Shown: positions 10,507 to 23,200, counted from the stretch's first letter. The stretch: 64,000 nucleotides of DNA from Ciona savignyi (GCA_000149265.1 CH003201.1:263763-327762); one strand, 5' to 3'. Made by a program: numbers and translations. The notes: generated by a model from the letters alone, not told the origin.

Positions 10507-13500
10507 ATGGCACATACTGTACTAGATACAGCGAATACAAAATTATGGGGGCCTGTTTTTGCGAAAGTAAAGGGTGCTGTTGTGTTCATTGACTCTCCAT
10601 GTGCTGAATGCTTGTATTGGAATGGTGGGCCAAGAAAGCTGCTAGATGCAGGAGCTGTTTCCATTAAAGAATTCTCATCATTCGAAAGTGCCGAAAAGAA
10701 GCACGAAAAAGCTGTATTTATCGTCAGTGCTTTACTTAAAGGAACGGCGCAGTCTGTGCTGCAAGACACAATAAAATCGAGCAATTTTAAGAACTGTGTG
10801 GTGTTTACTACCTATGATGAAGACACACACAGGCTGTCGAGTAAATCAGATCCAAATTTCGCATTTTTTGAAAACTTGGAGTCGCAGATTTGCAATTGGA
10901 TGGGAAATGTAAGGTATTCTTGCGAAATCCTGTATGCGCCACTCTTTATAGCCTCGTTTTCATCGTTATTATTTCTCACCCCAACCTCAAGCGACTTGTT
11001 CCCACTTTTAAACCATGATTTGGAAGCAATAGATCAAGTGCGCAAAAACAAAGGTGAAAAGCACGAAATAACGAGACTCTCGGATGTTCATTTTTTTTCA
11101 TTACCTGTAAACTACCAGTTACAGATCCGGTATTTGGCTTCATGTTTAAACAGCCTTTTCGAGGCACTAGACTGCAAAGACGAAATATTTGTTGTAGGAA
11201 ATACAAGTCGTCTTATAGCCACACAGCTGGCGAATTTACCATCGGCAAGGCAGCGCAGAAAAGTCTCTGCTAATCAAGCGTCGCTTTTACTTGTGGATCG
11301 AAGCCTGGATACTGCTGGGCCTTCAGCTCATTCTGACGATTCCATTGTTGACAAAATGTTCGGGATTCTCCCAGATTTACCTTGTGAGTTGGTGATATGG
11401 ATATATTTGGAATAGGATCCTTATTTTTTGTGTGTATAGGACCTTAAAACGGTACACAGCAAAGGCAAAAGCTCTAAATCCCAACACACTGTGTAGAAGT
11501 AGACTGTGTTATAACCAGTGATGAGATTCAAAATTTTACAAACTCAAAAAATTTCAAAAAAAAAAATTAGGTTTTTTTGTATGTGACTTTCTAGCAACAG
11601 GTCTAATGTCCCTAAAAGGTCTAATGTCTGTAAAAAAAACAAGAATTGGATCGGTGATTATCCCGACGTTCCAAGAACGGATTCGACTGAACCCATGCGA
11701 GCCTCTTGAATCCCATCACTGGGTATAACCCCCTTGATGTACAGCATTTTTCCACAATAAGGGATAAAGTATTTATTCTCATCTCCACTTTTGTACCCTT
11801 TATTTTTTTAAATGGCATAATGAAAAGTAGGGAAATAGAAAAACATACTTGCTAAAACTATGGAAACTAATTCTAATCTTGACCCAAACACCAATCTTAA
11901 CCCAAAAACGAACACTAACTTTAACCCCAGCCCTTATACTAACCCTAATGTCATAATCTACATTTAAGTGAGCAATTTCCCTACTTCTCTCCTTAATATT
12001 CCCAGTTTCCCACTCTTAAAAAGTCATTTTTACTTGCTCTCAAATCCTTACAGTACATATTAATCATTTAATAAAACATATACCATTGCTACTGGTAAAT
12101 GTGGTCGAATTTTTCTTTATATTCAGGCCATGTATAGTTAGTGTAAGTGGTGGTAAATCTTATTTCCCATTTTTTATTCCATGCCGCATATACTCTTAGT
12201 GTTAGTGGTGGTAAATCTGATGACCCTTTTTTAAATCATGCCGCATATACTCTTAGTGTTAGTGGTGGTAAATCTGATGTCCCCTTTTTTAATTCAGGTC
12301 ACATATACCCGGTACTGTTAGTGTTAGTAGTGGTAAATCTGATGACATTTTTTTATATTCAGACCGCATATACTCTTAGTGTTAGTAGTGGTAAATCTGA
12401 TGACATTTTTTTAATTCATGCCGCATATACTGTTAGTGTAAGTAGTGGTAAATCTGATCCTTTTGTTTAATTCAGGCCACGCCAACAACATCTCAGTAGA
12501 CATGACTTGTCTTTCCTCCATCAAACCAACCGGTGCTGACCTCAGCGAAAAAGACAAGGAAGACATCAAACATATGTATTTCCCTGGGAGTCTAATGCCA
12601 CCCAATGAAGCTTGCCCGGATATGTTAAAAGACATGATGACCTCTTCGCAAAAACTCTCAATCAGCATCATAAAAAAGTTGGTAATGTTATAAAAATTTT
12701 AAAAGTTGGTAACGGTTATAATCAATTAATTTATTATATAACAGTAATATGTGCCATAGGGGGTTTCTTTCCAAGGTATAAAGCACTACTCTTGTATTTA
12801 CAAATCAATTGCCTTTAACCACCCCTTTCTACGGTAAAAAACACACAATTGTTACAAGTTTAAAAGTACCTTATCTGTGCCTTTAAGTCAGTGGTTCCCA
12901 ACCTTTTTTAGTGTCGGGGCCAAATTTCAAATTTAGGAATACGTATGGAGCCGCATGAAAACACTCATGAAAACACACTGCTTTAAGAAAACAGTGACGT
13001 AACAATAGTAGCCTTTTCACAACTTTTCTTGCCTCTAATCTTAACTAAAAACTCTTTTTCCAGCCTTCAAACTAAGCAAGGGTAATTTTAGAATACTAAT
13101 TTTATTTCTTTTTTATTAGATTTAATATTTTTTAGGGGATTTTCAAAGGTCAATAAGAGCCGCAAGAAGGCTAGCTGAGAGCCGCATGCGGCTCTCGGAG
13201 CCGCGGTTGGGAATCACTGCTTTAGGTGTTCAAGTTAAAATGTTTATTACAATTGATTTTAACGTTTAAATTATCGTCGCATATAATATTTCATGTTTAC
13301 CATCCTTATAGGGGTATAAGGTTATTCATATAAGTAGTCTTTGGGTGAAGTTAATACACAAGAATCCGGCACTTAGGATAGGACTATAGGATGATAGGAT
13401 AGGATATTTATGTTTACCACTGTAAATGTGAAAATTAAGGGGGTTCGTCAGATTACCTCATGCCCACCGTCGGGTTACCGGAGCTATTGCAGTGCGTTGT

Positions 13501-16500
13501 GTATGATAGACACGTTTCTTTAATTTGGTAGAACCCATTAATCCACTGAGTTCTTACCCCACGATCCTTATACCTATGTGTCCATCAATCCAAGTAAAAA
13601 CACTTTATTTGCAGGAGTTTAATAACAGCTTCTGAGGAAGAAGATTTCAAAATTGACCCGAAAATCCTGAAAAACAAAACCTCGGTCACTCCTGATGAGA
13701 TCAACGCTCTTGTGGAAAAGTTTTGTGGGAATGCTGGAGCCATTATATATCACAGCAACCTGTTGCAAGTATGATGAATTCTTATTTCATGATGTATTAT
13801 GGCCTAGTCTAAGTTAGCATCGTGCTAAGAGAGGAAAATTATGTTTATACCTTTGAGTGCAAATCAAAAGGGGCGTTATCACTTGGTGCAATATTTAGAT
13901 TACCTTGTTTATATGTAAAGGGGAGGGGTGGTTCTCGCACGATTAATCAACAAATTAATGTAATATTAGAGACTGAGCTAACATCATATTAGGATAGGAT
14001 ATAATATTTATGTTTATTCTTATCAATGGGAAAACCAAGAGAAGTTAACACATGGTAATCAGCAGATCATCGAAATTAAAAATAATTTTTAAAAAAATGT
14101 CCAGGGTTCTTTAATGTTTTAGATGCTTTGCCGTTTTCAGCATTGATAAATAGCGGAATTGTTCCACCTTTGCACATGTGGAAAAGATCAACCAGTTCAC
14201 AGATTATTGTCATCTCCACAGTTATCCCTTGCTGCGTCACAAACTCTGTCGCACTCTGAACCAAGTGGTTAAATGGGTTGATCTATAACTATAGAATATT
14301 GACACAGTTACAAGTGTTTAGGATAGGATAGGATATTCATGTTTGTCCCTGTGAATGAGAAAACCAAGGGGGTTATCACACGGGCAGTCGTCAGATTATC
14401 TCGCGTCCATCGTCGGGTTACCAATAACAAGCCAATCGGCCAAGATTAACCAGTTCACACGTTTATTATTGTCCACAGTTATCCCTTGCTGCGGCACAAA
14501 CTCTGTCGCACGAATACCATGAGAAATGGATGGAACTTTCATCGATGGAGAAGATTTTAACGCAGACCATGACCGATCAGTCGCCAATTGCAAAGATCAT
14601 AGACGTCATAAACCAGTATGTGCAAGTATTAATGAATAAATATGTATTTTAGTTTAGTTTATTTTTTGTTTCAATTATGATAATATGCAAGAGGACTTTG
14701 TGTTTAAATTTGGAACCGGAAAATAGCAGCAAACAACAGTCATTAAAACAGGTATATTTATAATGAAATCCATTATTTAGTTTGTGTATAGCGAGACATG
14801 GCTGCCAAGCCCAACATAAAAAACTTAAAAAAACTAGAAAAAGTCCTTTAGTCAAAATTATTACACTTATACCTAAGAAAAGTGTCTGCAGTAAATTTTG
14901 TAGATGTTTATTTATTTTTATTTTTTTAGTTTTGTAGAAGTTTATGACTTTTTTGTAAAAGTTTTTTTTGACACACAGGATACCCCACAGTCTGGTTACC
15001 AGAAGATATTTTGCATGTAATGGCAACATTGTTTTAGTTTTAGTTGGGTTACAAAAGTTAATACAATGTGTTGTATACAATAAAAGAGCCATTGCTACAT
15101 TGTTTATTAAAACGAATAATTTCACTGTTCTCAGAAACAACTGTTTAGTGCCTTATTTTTAAAAACAAAAACGCAAGCTATCACCTAGTTTCGAACCCGC
15201 CATCATTCGGTTGACAGTTTAACAATGAACAAGCTAACCAGTGGACAATATATTACAGAGAGGATGAAGAAGGAAACAAGGAATGGACGGTTGAAGAGAT
15301 TCTGATGCTGCTCGTTTATATTTGTTCCTTGAGAACTCTGGCTGATCCAGGTTTGAAATCTATTTGGGGATTTTGTTATCAGTCCGACTGGTTAGTTTGG
15401 CGGTTAAGTGCGTCGCCTTTCAATCGAAAGTTTGCAAGTGCGAAACTGGTCGCTAGCTAGTCGGTTGTGTCTTGGGCAAAGCACTTTATGGACATTGCCT
15501 GAAACCAGTGAATTAATGAGTTCTGCCTGAACTTTAGTTTTTCCATTCAAATAGCTAAGTGGGTTACTGCATCATCTTTTAGCTGAAGAGTTGCGGTTCA
15601 AAACTGGTCGCCAGCTAGTCGGTTGTGTATTTGAGCAAGGCACTTAACAAACATCACCTGAACCCAGTGAATTAATGTGTTCTATATAAACTAGTGACCT
15701 GCGAATCTTTCATTCTTCTGATGAATCTCTTTTTAATTTTATTGCTACTGGAGCAAGCGCTAAATAAGTTAATACCCATGCATAAGAGAAACAAACAAAA
15801 CCTCTCGCTTGTTTATCTCACACAGTGTTGTTTTCCTTTTATTGCGAAAATATTGTTTGTTTTGCTGCTCCCAGTGATTTTTTTATTGTGGAACTTTGGT
15901 TAAAATGCTCTCTAAGTACAAAAGGTTGCTAAGCCCTGGCCTAAACTAAATAATACTATAAATCATATACCAGGGTCCGATAAAGTCGGGAATCCGGGAA
16001 CGCGGTTCCCGAACGGCCGATCGGCCCACGGTACGGCTTTGATCCGCCGAAAAAAAACGCAAAGTTTTCATTTATTTTTACGCGGATTACGCCGATACTT
16101 GTGCACGACCTGCGATAAATAGGGCTGTGCAAGAGCATAGATTCCTATAACGGTTAACCGATCACAGAAAAAAACGGTTAACTGATGTTTAGCCTAGTGT
16201 TCTCTCTCGGTAGTACGGTACTTAGCAATGGAAAGAACATGGGAAAACGCTCGCAGGAATACGTCACTGGTCCTGTATTGAATTTAGGTCAACGTAACCC
16301 TAGGTCAAACCGCCGATCAAAGCAATAAACACCGCAACGAATCATTAGAAAAGCGGCGCTGCGGTTTACAACGCTAAGACCTACAAAATAATACCAAGTC
16401 GATACGATCTCGAGGCCTCTAACGTTACTCGTACCATCACTTAGGCCTACTGCCAGTCAACTGCGAAGTCATTAAAAAAGAACAACCACTCGATATCGAA

Positions 16501-19500
16501 AAGACGCGGTTTAGTCTAATTAATTTTAATGTCACCGTTAGTGCGTCTTATCTGACTTTTAAGCCGCGCAAAGTTAATTTAACAATCCTACACGCGTGGG
16601 AATATGGCAGGGCTAGTTTTTATTGTTGATTTTTGTCACGGTACGATTCTTAGTCAAAAAGATCAGTTCCAGTACGGACAGAATTTTTATCGGGCCCTGT
16701 CATATACAACATACTGCAATAGTTTTGGTAACCCAGCGGTGGATGAAGGTAATTTTCTGAGGTAATTTTGTTTAATGTATAGAGAAAGAAGAGTTTTTTA
16801 CTTCCTTAATTTTTTTCTGAGGTAATTTTGTTTAATGAATAGAGAAAGAAGAGTTTTTTATTTCCTTAATTTTTTTCTGAGGTAATTTTGTTTAATGGAT
16901 AGAGAAAGAAGAGTTTTTTACTTCCTTAATTTTTTTGTTAAATTATTTTTAATTTTTAAAAAATTATATTTAAAATTAATTATCGAGTTCTCTGTCTAAA
17001 CTTTTTCCATTCCTATTTTTATTTTGTGTAATTTTTTTTATTTTTTATTTTTAGAAGATGATATTTGGGATGAATTATCGAGCGCTCTCTCCCTCGCAAT
17101 CTCCGGATCGCCTGCAGAGGAGCTTCCAGACGGACTTCTTGGAGCTCTTGGACTCAATGAGAGCCACGAGAACTCGGATATTGAACTCGACATAGCGCAA
17201 GATGTTGTGGGCGATATTATAACTAAACTACAAAGTAGGTTGGGTTGTGGGTGGTTTGTTGATTACAAAATTTTGGATATTAAATATCTTTGTAATAATA
17301 TATTCATCTATCTATCTGTTAGTTTGATATTTAAGGTTATTTTTGAATAAACAAAGTCGCGATTTACTAAGTTGATGGGGACAGGAAACAATATTTATGT
17401 TTTCCCCATGAATGGGAAAACCAATAGGGGTAACACACAAGCAATCGTCAGATTTAAAGTTGGTAAAACCCATTAATCCGTTGAGTTTAGCCAATGTCAG
17501 TTAAGTGCCTTGCCCAATGACACAACCGACTAGCTTGCAACCAGTTTCGAAACTGCAACTTTTCGGTTGAAAGCTGTCGCATTAAACCACCAGACTAACC
17601 AGTCGATTGATCCACAAGTGTCAGCTTTACTGCTATGTTAATCATCATTACTGCTATGTTAATGTATGTTTGACTTTTACTCATATCATGTTAAAATCAA
17701 TTTAAAAACCCGCGCCCACCGTCGGAGTTACCTGAGCTATTGCAGTGTGTTGTATATAATAGACACGTTCCTTCAATTTGGTAGAACCTATTATTCGGCT
17801 GGGTTCATGCAATGTCCGTAAAGTGCCTTGCCAAAGGACACAACCAACTAGCTAGCGACCAGTTTCGCACCTGCAACCTTTCGCTTCAAAGGCGACGCAC
17901 TTAACCGCTAGACTAACCGGCTGTATAAACTTGAATTTTCCTTTAAATATCGTATTTTAGTAATGGTAGTATGATATCAGATTATTAGCAATAAGTTGAC
18001 GCCAACAATTCCAGGTCTTACCACCCCGCGCAACGATCTGCAAATATTCAACTCCCTTCACCAAGAGACCATGGGCCCTCCAGAATACTCGCCTCTCATT
18101 GGTCAGATTCTCAACAAGATATTAGACTCCAACAAGCCAGAGTTGGAACCAGACATGGAGCATATATCAACTGGCTTAATGGGCTTGCTGAAAACTGGCT
18201 TTAGCATGTTTAAGAAAGTATGTGTTTTAGCTTAGAATAACCATATTGAAATTGATTTAATTAGTGTTATGCAATTATTCTTAATTTAGGTTTATTCAAT
18301 TTTTACCAAGAATTTAATAGCAGCAAGGCAAAATGAATAGTCGTTAAAACACATCATTAAACAATTTTTTATAATTTTTATCCTCGTGAATAGTTAGATT
18401 ACACAACCAACGTTATCTAAGCTGTTACACTGTGTTTTACACATTTGAGACTTTCCTTCAGTTTTTATTCTAACCAAAGCAACGGATTAATGATACATTA
18501 AAGGAACATATTAATTTTATAAAGCACACATTAGATAACTTCAGTAACTGGACGTTGGGCATAAGGAAATCTATTTATTACCGGTACCTACTTATTTCCT
18601 TACTCATTTACATGGTGATCTGACGATTGTACACCTGATACGGCCATACAGGGTAAAACATGAATATCCTGTCATATCCATATCTCTACAACACATTATA
18701 ATCCTGTATCCTGGTCATAAAATAGCCAAATTTTGATTCATAATCATATTAACAGACTGGGTACATGGGTAATATAACAGTTATCAAAGCATCATTTTCC
18801 TTTAATGAGTATCCTTTACAAAAACCCAACCCCCCATATTGTGCAGGTCACACCCCCAAGACCCACCGATAGTCCGATTCTAATTATTTTCATCGTGGGT
18901 GGGGTGAGCATTGAAGAGGTGCGCTGTATACATAGGAAAGTAAAGGAATACAATTTGAGAAACGGCAAGGAACTAAAGGTAACTATGTGTTTTGGCTGTG
19001 ATCCTGTATTACACCCAGTGTAGTTTCAAGATGGGAAATTCCTGTGCATGATTAATAGGTTTTTATATAACACCGGCTTCTAAAGTTTAAACACATTGCA
19101 TTGAATTACCTTGAATATATAGAATAGGAGGAAGGTTGCGGGTTCGAAATTAGTAGCTAGCTAGTCGGCTGTGTCCTTGAACAAGGCACGGATATTACCT
19201 AAAACCAGCGGATTAAAGGGTTCTACTAAATTAAAAAAACGTGTGAATCATACACTACACAATGCAATAGCTCCGGTAACCCAACAATGGGCGCGAGGTG
19301 ATCTGTCGATTGCCCGTGTGTTAACCCCATTGGTTTTCCCATTCACAGGGATAAACATGCTTATCCTACCCTACATTGACAATCCAGCAGTATTAATGCA
19401 CAAACGATTTTGCACCAAACTTTTAGCTTTTATCCTGTTATCTCCTTAAGATTTTAGCATAAAAACGAGAGAACTGATTTTAGTTGAAAATTGCTAAACC

Positions 19501-19875
19501 AATTGCAATAAAATGGAGAAAACTAAAAGGAGGAAAAGCGGGAAGGAAGGAAACTGCACACTAAAATGAGTATTAGGGCAACAGATTTAGTTTTAAACAA
19601 GGGCTTAGAGTAAGGGTTAGTTCTGGGGTTGAGATTAATGTTTAGGGCAGGGTTAGAATTAGTTTCCATAGTTTTCGTAAGCAGTTTCCCTCTTTCCCTT
19701 CTTTTAGTGTTGCCCCAATAAAATGGGTATTTTGACATTAAAAAAGAACACAAATTATGCTGATACATATTTATTTTCACAGGTGGTGGTGGGGTCAACC
19801 AAGGTGACCTCACCTGCAGATATCGTGGATAAACTGTTGTTCGAAAACAATTTACTTCCGAACGTGGCTGTATAG
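10507..19875 (+). CDS. SCFD2: SCFD2, Sec1 family domain-containing protein 2
   Basis: Nine exons: 10507-11383, 12476 to about 12677 or 12686, 13615-13768, 14479-14615, 15259-15350, 17055-17234, 18015-18217, 18847-18978 and 19783-19875 (stop TAG). The product is close to 690 residues, like the human protein (684). Exon 1 starts MAHTVLDTANTKLWGPVFAK and carries family landmarks such as KAVFIVSALLKG and LLLVDRSLD. Exon 4 reads LSLAAAQTL, exon 7 MEHISTGLMGLLKTGFSMF and exon 8 PILIIFIVGGVSIEEV; all match what I recall of SCFD2. Members of the Sec1/Munc18 group bind SNARE proteins in vesicle fusion; SCFD2 itself is little studied. Phases agree at every junction. The exon 2 donor is uncertain: GTTGGT (12678) and GTTATA (12687) fit the phase, whereas the better-looking GTAATG (12682) does not. 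Confidence 0.93.
11822..12012. mobile_element. Family C MITE, older
   Basis: Diverged ends (AAAAGTAGGGAAATAG; TTCCCACTC) with the usual core AACCCCAGCCCTTATACTAA. In SCFD2 intron 1. Confidence 0.65.
12125..12475 (+). repeat. About 57-base minisatellite ending at the SCFD2 exon 2 acceptor
   Basis: Six units of the type CCGCATATACTCTTAGTGTT, AGTGGTGGTAAATCTGATG and a T run ending AATTCAG or AATTCATG. The last unit ends in the true acceptor TTCAG at 12475, so earlier units repeat the pyrimidine tract and, in several, the CAG. Confidence 0.85.
12889..13219. mobile_element. Non-autonomous hAT-like element
   Basis: Ends CAGTGGTTCCCAACC and GGTTGGGAATCACTG; flanks CTTTAAGT and CTTTAGGT differ at one of eight bases. 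In SCFD2 intron 2. Confidence 0.85.
13376..13560 (-). repeat. SINE-A, 3' half
   Basis: Tail GATAGGATAGGATATTTATG through AGAACCCATTAATCCACTG. In SCFD2 intron 2, about 55 bases before exon 3. Confidence 0.75.
13988..14424 (-). repeat. Two SINE-A tail fragments around a copied exon piece
   Basis: Tail fragments at 13988-14068 and 14320-14424 (GATAGGATAGGATATTCATG, CATCGTCGGGTTACC). Between them, 14165-14257 copies the start of SCFD2 exon 4. Confidence 0.7.
14165..14257 (+). pseudogene. Tandem copy of the SCFD2 exon 4 acceptor and 5' exon edge
   Basis: Reads ATCAACCAGTTCACAG, then TCCACAGTTATCCCTTGCTG and CACAAACTCTGTCGCA, almost the same as 14443-14511 where the real exon 4 starts at 14479. 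The copy then departs from the exon, so it cannot replace it. Confidence 0.8.
14650..14850 (-). repeat. Family B-like repeat, diverged
   Basis: Forward text starts TAGTTTAGTTTATTTTTTG and has CAACAGTCATTAAAACAGG, as at 42965. In SCFD2 intron 4. Confidence 0.5.
15376..15690 (+). repeat. Two successive SINE-A 5' halves
   Basis: Heads at 15376 (GACTGGTTAGTTTGGCGGTT) and about 15545 (AGCTAAGTGGGTTACTGCAT), each running to CCAGTGAATTAATG and lacking the 3' half. In SCFD2 intron 5. Confidence 0.7.
15971..16699. mobile_element. Non-autonomous hAT-like element, 729 bases
   Basis: Ends CAGGGTCCGATAAA and TTTATCGGGCCCTG, flanked by the 8-base duplication TCATATAC (15963-15970 and 16700-16707). The right flank continues as SINE-A (ACAACATACTGCAATAG), so it inserted into a SINE remnant. 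Confidence 0.85.
16751..16936 (+). repeat. 60-base minisatellite, three units
   Basis: Three near-identical units start TTCTGAGGTAATTTTGTTTA and include AGAGAAAGAAGAG. Lies 120 bases before SCFD2 exon 6. Confidence 0.9.
17375..17612 (-). repeat. SINE-A with an internal loss
   Basis: Tail (CCCCATGAATGGGAAAACC) to head (AACCACCAGACTAACCAGTC); the CCGTCGGGTTACC part is missing. In SCFD2 intron 6. Confidence 0.75.
17708..17925 (-). repeat. SINE-A lacking the tail
   Basis: CGCGCCCACCGTCGG through CCGCTAGACTAACCGGCTG. Confidence 0.75.
18288..18365 (-). repeat. Family B fragment
   Basis: Reads TTTATTCAATTTTTACC and GTCGTTAAAACACATCATTA, the minus-strand 3' part of family B. Confidence 0.5.
19130..19374 (+). 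repeat. SINE-A lacking the head
   Basis: GGTTGCGGGTTCGAAATTAG through GGGATAAACATGCTTATCC. In SCFD2 intron 8. Confidence 0.75.
19515..19716. mobile_element. Family C MITE with 8-base target duplication
   Basis: Ends GGAGAAAACTAAAAGGAGG and TTCTTTTAGTGTTGCCCC; AATAAAAT on both sides (19507-19514 and 19717-19724). In SCFD2 intron 8. Confidence 0.85.
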
Positions 19876-19915
19876 GTGTGCGGTGTGTGTGGTACCAACA
19901 TTGTGCAATGAACAA

Positions 19916-19921
19916 ATTAAA
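19916..19921 (+). promoter_or_regulatory. Possible poly(A) signal of SCFD2
   Basis: The variant hexamer ATTAAA lies 40 bases past the SCFD2 stop. No AATAAA is seen before the oppositely oriented TRAP1 end at 20221. Confidence 0.3.
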
Positions 19922-20148
19922 TATGGTTGACTTTATTGTTCTTGTTTTGAGACAGAAAGGGAAAAGTAGCACACATTTAAGCACAATTTATGGAAAAGTG
20001 CAACTAAACCATACCAATCCTAAATTTGTTAAATATTGGTTGACTTCAAAATTTTGCTATACATTTCACTGGTAAAATCCCGTTATATCAAACTTGCAGA
20101 GATATTAATTTGGCTCTTATTCTTAAATTCATTGCAACCCTGATAATT

Positions 20149-20154
20149 TTTATT
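20149..20154 (-). promoter_or_regulatory. Poly(A) signal of TRAP1
   Basis: AATAAA on the minus strand, about 67 bases past the TRAP1 stop codon. It falls inside the 345-base gap shared with the convergent SCFD2 gene, so the two 3' ends may overlap. Confidence 0.6.
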
Positions 20155-20220
20155 TGCTACGGAAACCAAGTACTGGAATTTAATGTCACACGCTAGAAAC
20201 AACAGACAGGCCTATGGCGA

Positions 20221-23200
20221 TCAATGCTTCTCCAAGACTTTAGTGAGAAGATCGTTGAGCCGGTTGACCATCGGTCTGGCATCTTCGAAAAGTCCAGCCG
20301 ATACCATTGCGTTGTCATATAGCTGCGGAAAAGTTTAGGTTTAGGAAAGTTGAACTAAAAGAACGGAAAAGTAATGATAGTGATTGTTTAGGTAATGGGC
20401 TGTTTTTCGCCTTTTAAATTGGGGATACACTGAAATTTGGGAATACACTGAAAAAAACACTGAAAGTTGAAACAACGAGAAAGGTGGGAAACTTGTCACT
20501 GAAATAATGATGAGGGCGTTAGGGTTGGTTTTCGCGCTTGGGTTAAGAGTGTTTGTTAATTCAAAATCAATAAGCAGTTTTCCCTTACATTAGTGTTGAC
20601 TAATTTAACAACTAAATAATTTCGGCGAAAATGAAATTGCCAAGATACAAGTTTATACCAGGGATGGGAAAACCTAGTAGAAATTGACCCAGAGGAATCC
20701 ATCTATTGGATAGTGTGATGAATAAATATAATATGCATTCTACAGTTTTTGCTTATCCCATTAATCTACTGAATTCCGAAAATGGCTGCAAAGGTTCTCA
20801 TCCAAGCACAAACACCAGCTACCACCTTCGATCTGATGAGATTGATTTCTGAATACCCTGATTCTTTTGCAGTGGTATTCTGCTTTAATTTTAATATAAG
20901 AGTAATTTACAAAGTTTAGTGTAAAATAAATGCCCACAGAAAATTGCGAAGTATGGAGTATTTATCTTCCATGAAAACAAGGGTTATATATGCACAAATA
21001 AAGTAGAACCTGCTCCAGTAGTGCTTTGGCAAGATCTTCATTTTCAGTTTTGAGTTTCGACATCTTCATAACAATAGGGTGGCTGGAACATGAGGTGTTT
21101 ATGCGGTTTAGGTTAAGTTAGGAGCACGATAATTATTGGGTATTTATGTGCGTAATTTGATGATTCTCATTCTACCCATGGAAATTAAAAGGAAAAACCT
21201 CTTTTCTTAAAGAATGCAAAATCTCCATATCCGCAGGCCATGCCCTTCCATAAAATTTCACATTAAAAAGAAAATTAAAACTTACATATTAAGCACAGAA
21301 ATTGTTGGTTTGTGGTTAAAGAGTTGTTGTGCAAGCTTATATTCATCAGATTTGGTCATATGTTAGGTAACTTATATAGTTTAGTTTATTTGTTTTGACC
21401 CTTACATAATAATTAAAAGATTAAATTCAAAATTTTGCAAAAGGTATAACTTTTTGTGTTTCTAAACGTCAAAGAAAGAAAGTTTTTATTGCATGTTTAT
21501 ACAATGGAAACAGAACATCAATTAAGCCAACATACAAATATCCACAAACAGAGAGTTAAGCAACTTACTTGGAGTTCAATTGCAAGGTTGGTTTGAACAA
21601 AGCGGTCCTCTCACTTTCCGACAATCCTTTTGGATCCGTTAAATATTGGCTCTTCAAGAAATGACGTACAGACCCCATCTCCCATACTGTAACCATGGCT
21701 GGATGCTTGTCCAGTTTATCGGTGACCTGTTTTTTATGCATTTTTTACTCAGAAATACGTATACTTGGGAAGTGCAAACCAAGCATATGTACGAGCATTC
21801 CACTTTAATCTAATTAACTAGTTTTATTTACCAGCGACATTAGTTCTCATTCGGATTAAAATCTTTACTTGTCCAGTTTGTCGGTTACCTATGGGTTTTT
21901 TCACGCATTTTATCCTTTGTTATCCGAAATCATTTTCTAGTAGTTTTAAAAATATTATTTGTTACTTAAAAAATAGAGTTATCAAACAATACAATGGGTT
22001 AAATCTAGTTATTCTCAACCAATTTGTACAGCATACATAATTTATAATTTCAGCCCAAGGGTTGCAGTTACGAAACTGGTCGCTAGCTAGTCGGTTGTAT
22101 CCTTGGGCAAGGCAGTTTACGGACATTGCCTCAACCCAATAAATTAATGGGTTCCACAAAATTGAAAATAACATGTTATATCTGTTATCCATACCATCCA
22201 GTTTGTCGGTTACCTGTTTTTTTAAGATTTTTTACTCAGAAATACGTATACTTAGGAAGTACACACCGAGCATATGTAAGAGCACAGATTCCACTTTAAT
22301 CTAATCGACTAGTTTTATTTACCAGCGACATTAGTTCTCATTCGGATTAAAACCTATTTGTTAAAATTTAATGAAAAACCCTGTTGATATACCACACCTG
22401 TTGTTTTATTATTTCTTCAGATTTGTTATACACTAATTTATATCAAGAAAAATGTCATTCATAGCAATATATCATTGTTACAATTTATCTATTACGTTAG
22501 TGACATGGTATATATGCCCAAGGACAAAACCGTCTAGCTAGCGACCAGTTTCGCACCTGCAAACCTTGGGCTGAAAGGCGACGTAGGCACACTAAACCAC
22601 TAGACGAATCGGCAGGGCTAATATTTTAAATTATGTATGCTGTACAAATTGGTTGAGAGAAACTACATTTAACCCATTGTATTGTTTGATAACTCTATTT
22701 TTACTATAGGCTGTATTTATTATTAACATACATGTTACAAATGATCTTTTTAACACGTTTTATTCAAAATCTTGATAACCATATCATTATATTGTATTGA
22801 TTGATATTATAGATCAGTCATATTGTGTAAGTTTGTTCTTATTCTACCTTCACATCTGTGACTTTAACATCTAACGCCGCTTTCGCCCAATCGGTCAAAT
22901 CTTTAGATTGGGAGTCGGACATGGTTATCTCGCCCTCTACTGGTGGTTTGGGGTCGTTGTCGGTCTTGAACGACGACGCAACGACCTCGTTTTCGAGCGA
23001 GAAAAGTTGTTTTCTGGAAAATAACGAAAAACGGATTACAACTGATTAAATCCCATAGTGAAAAAAAACAAAATGATAATTGGACTTCATAATGATGTCA
23101 CAACTACTAGGGAATTCCCCAGATTAAGGTTGTAAAATGTGAGCTTGCTATTGTCAACATACCCTGACGGTTAGTTCACAAGCGCTAGCCTGGCTAACCA

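Noticed and set aside
10500-10784. A 94-residue minus-strand frame
   Set aside because: Shadow of SCFD2 exon 1.
12133-12475. CRISPR-like direct repeats
   Set aside because: The units are contiguous with no unique spacers and lie in a eukaryotic intron; this is a minisatellite.
14649-15140. A 163-residue minus-strand frame rich in Leu, Phe and Lys
   Set aside because: Overlaps a family B repeat and A+T-rich intron sequence; composition rather than a protein family explains it.
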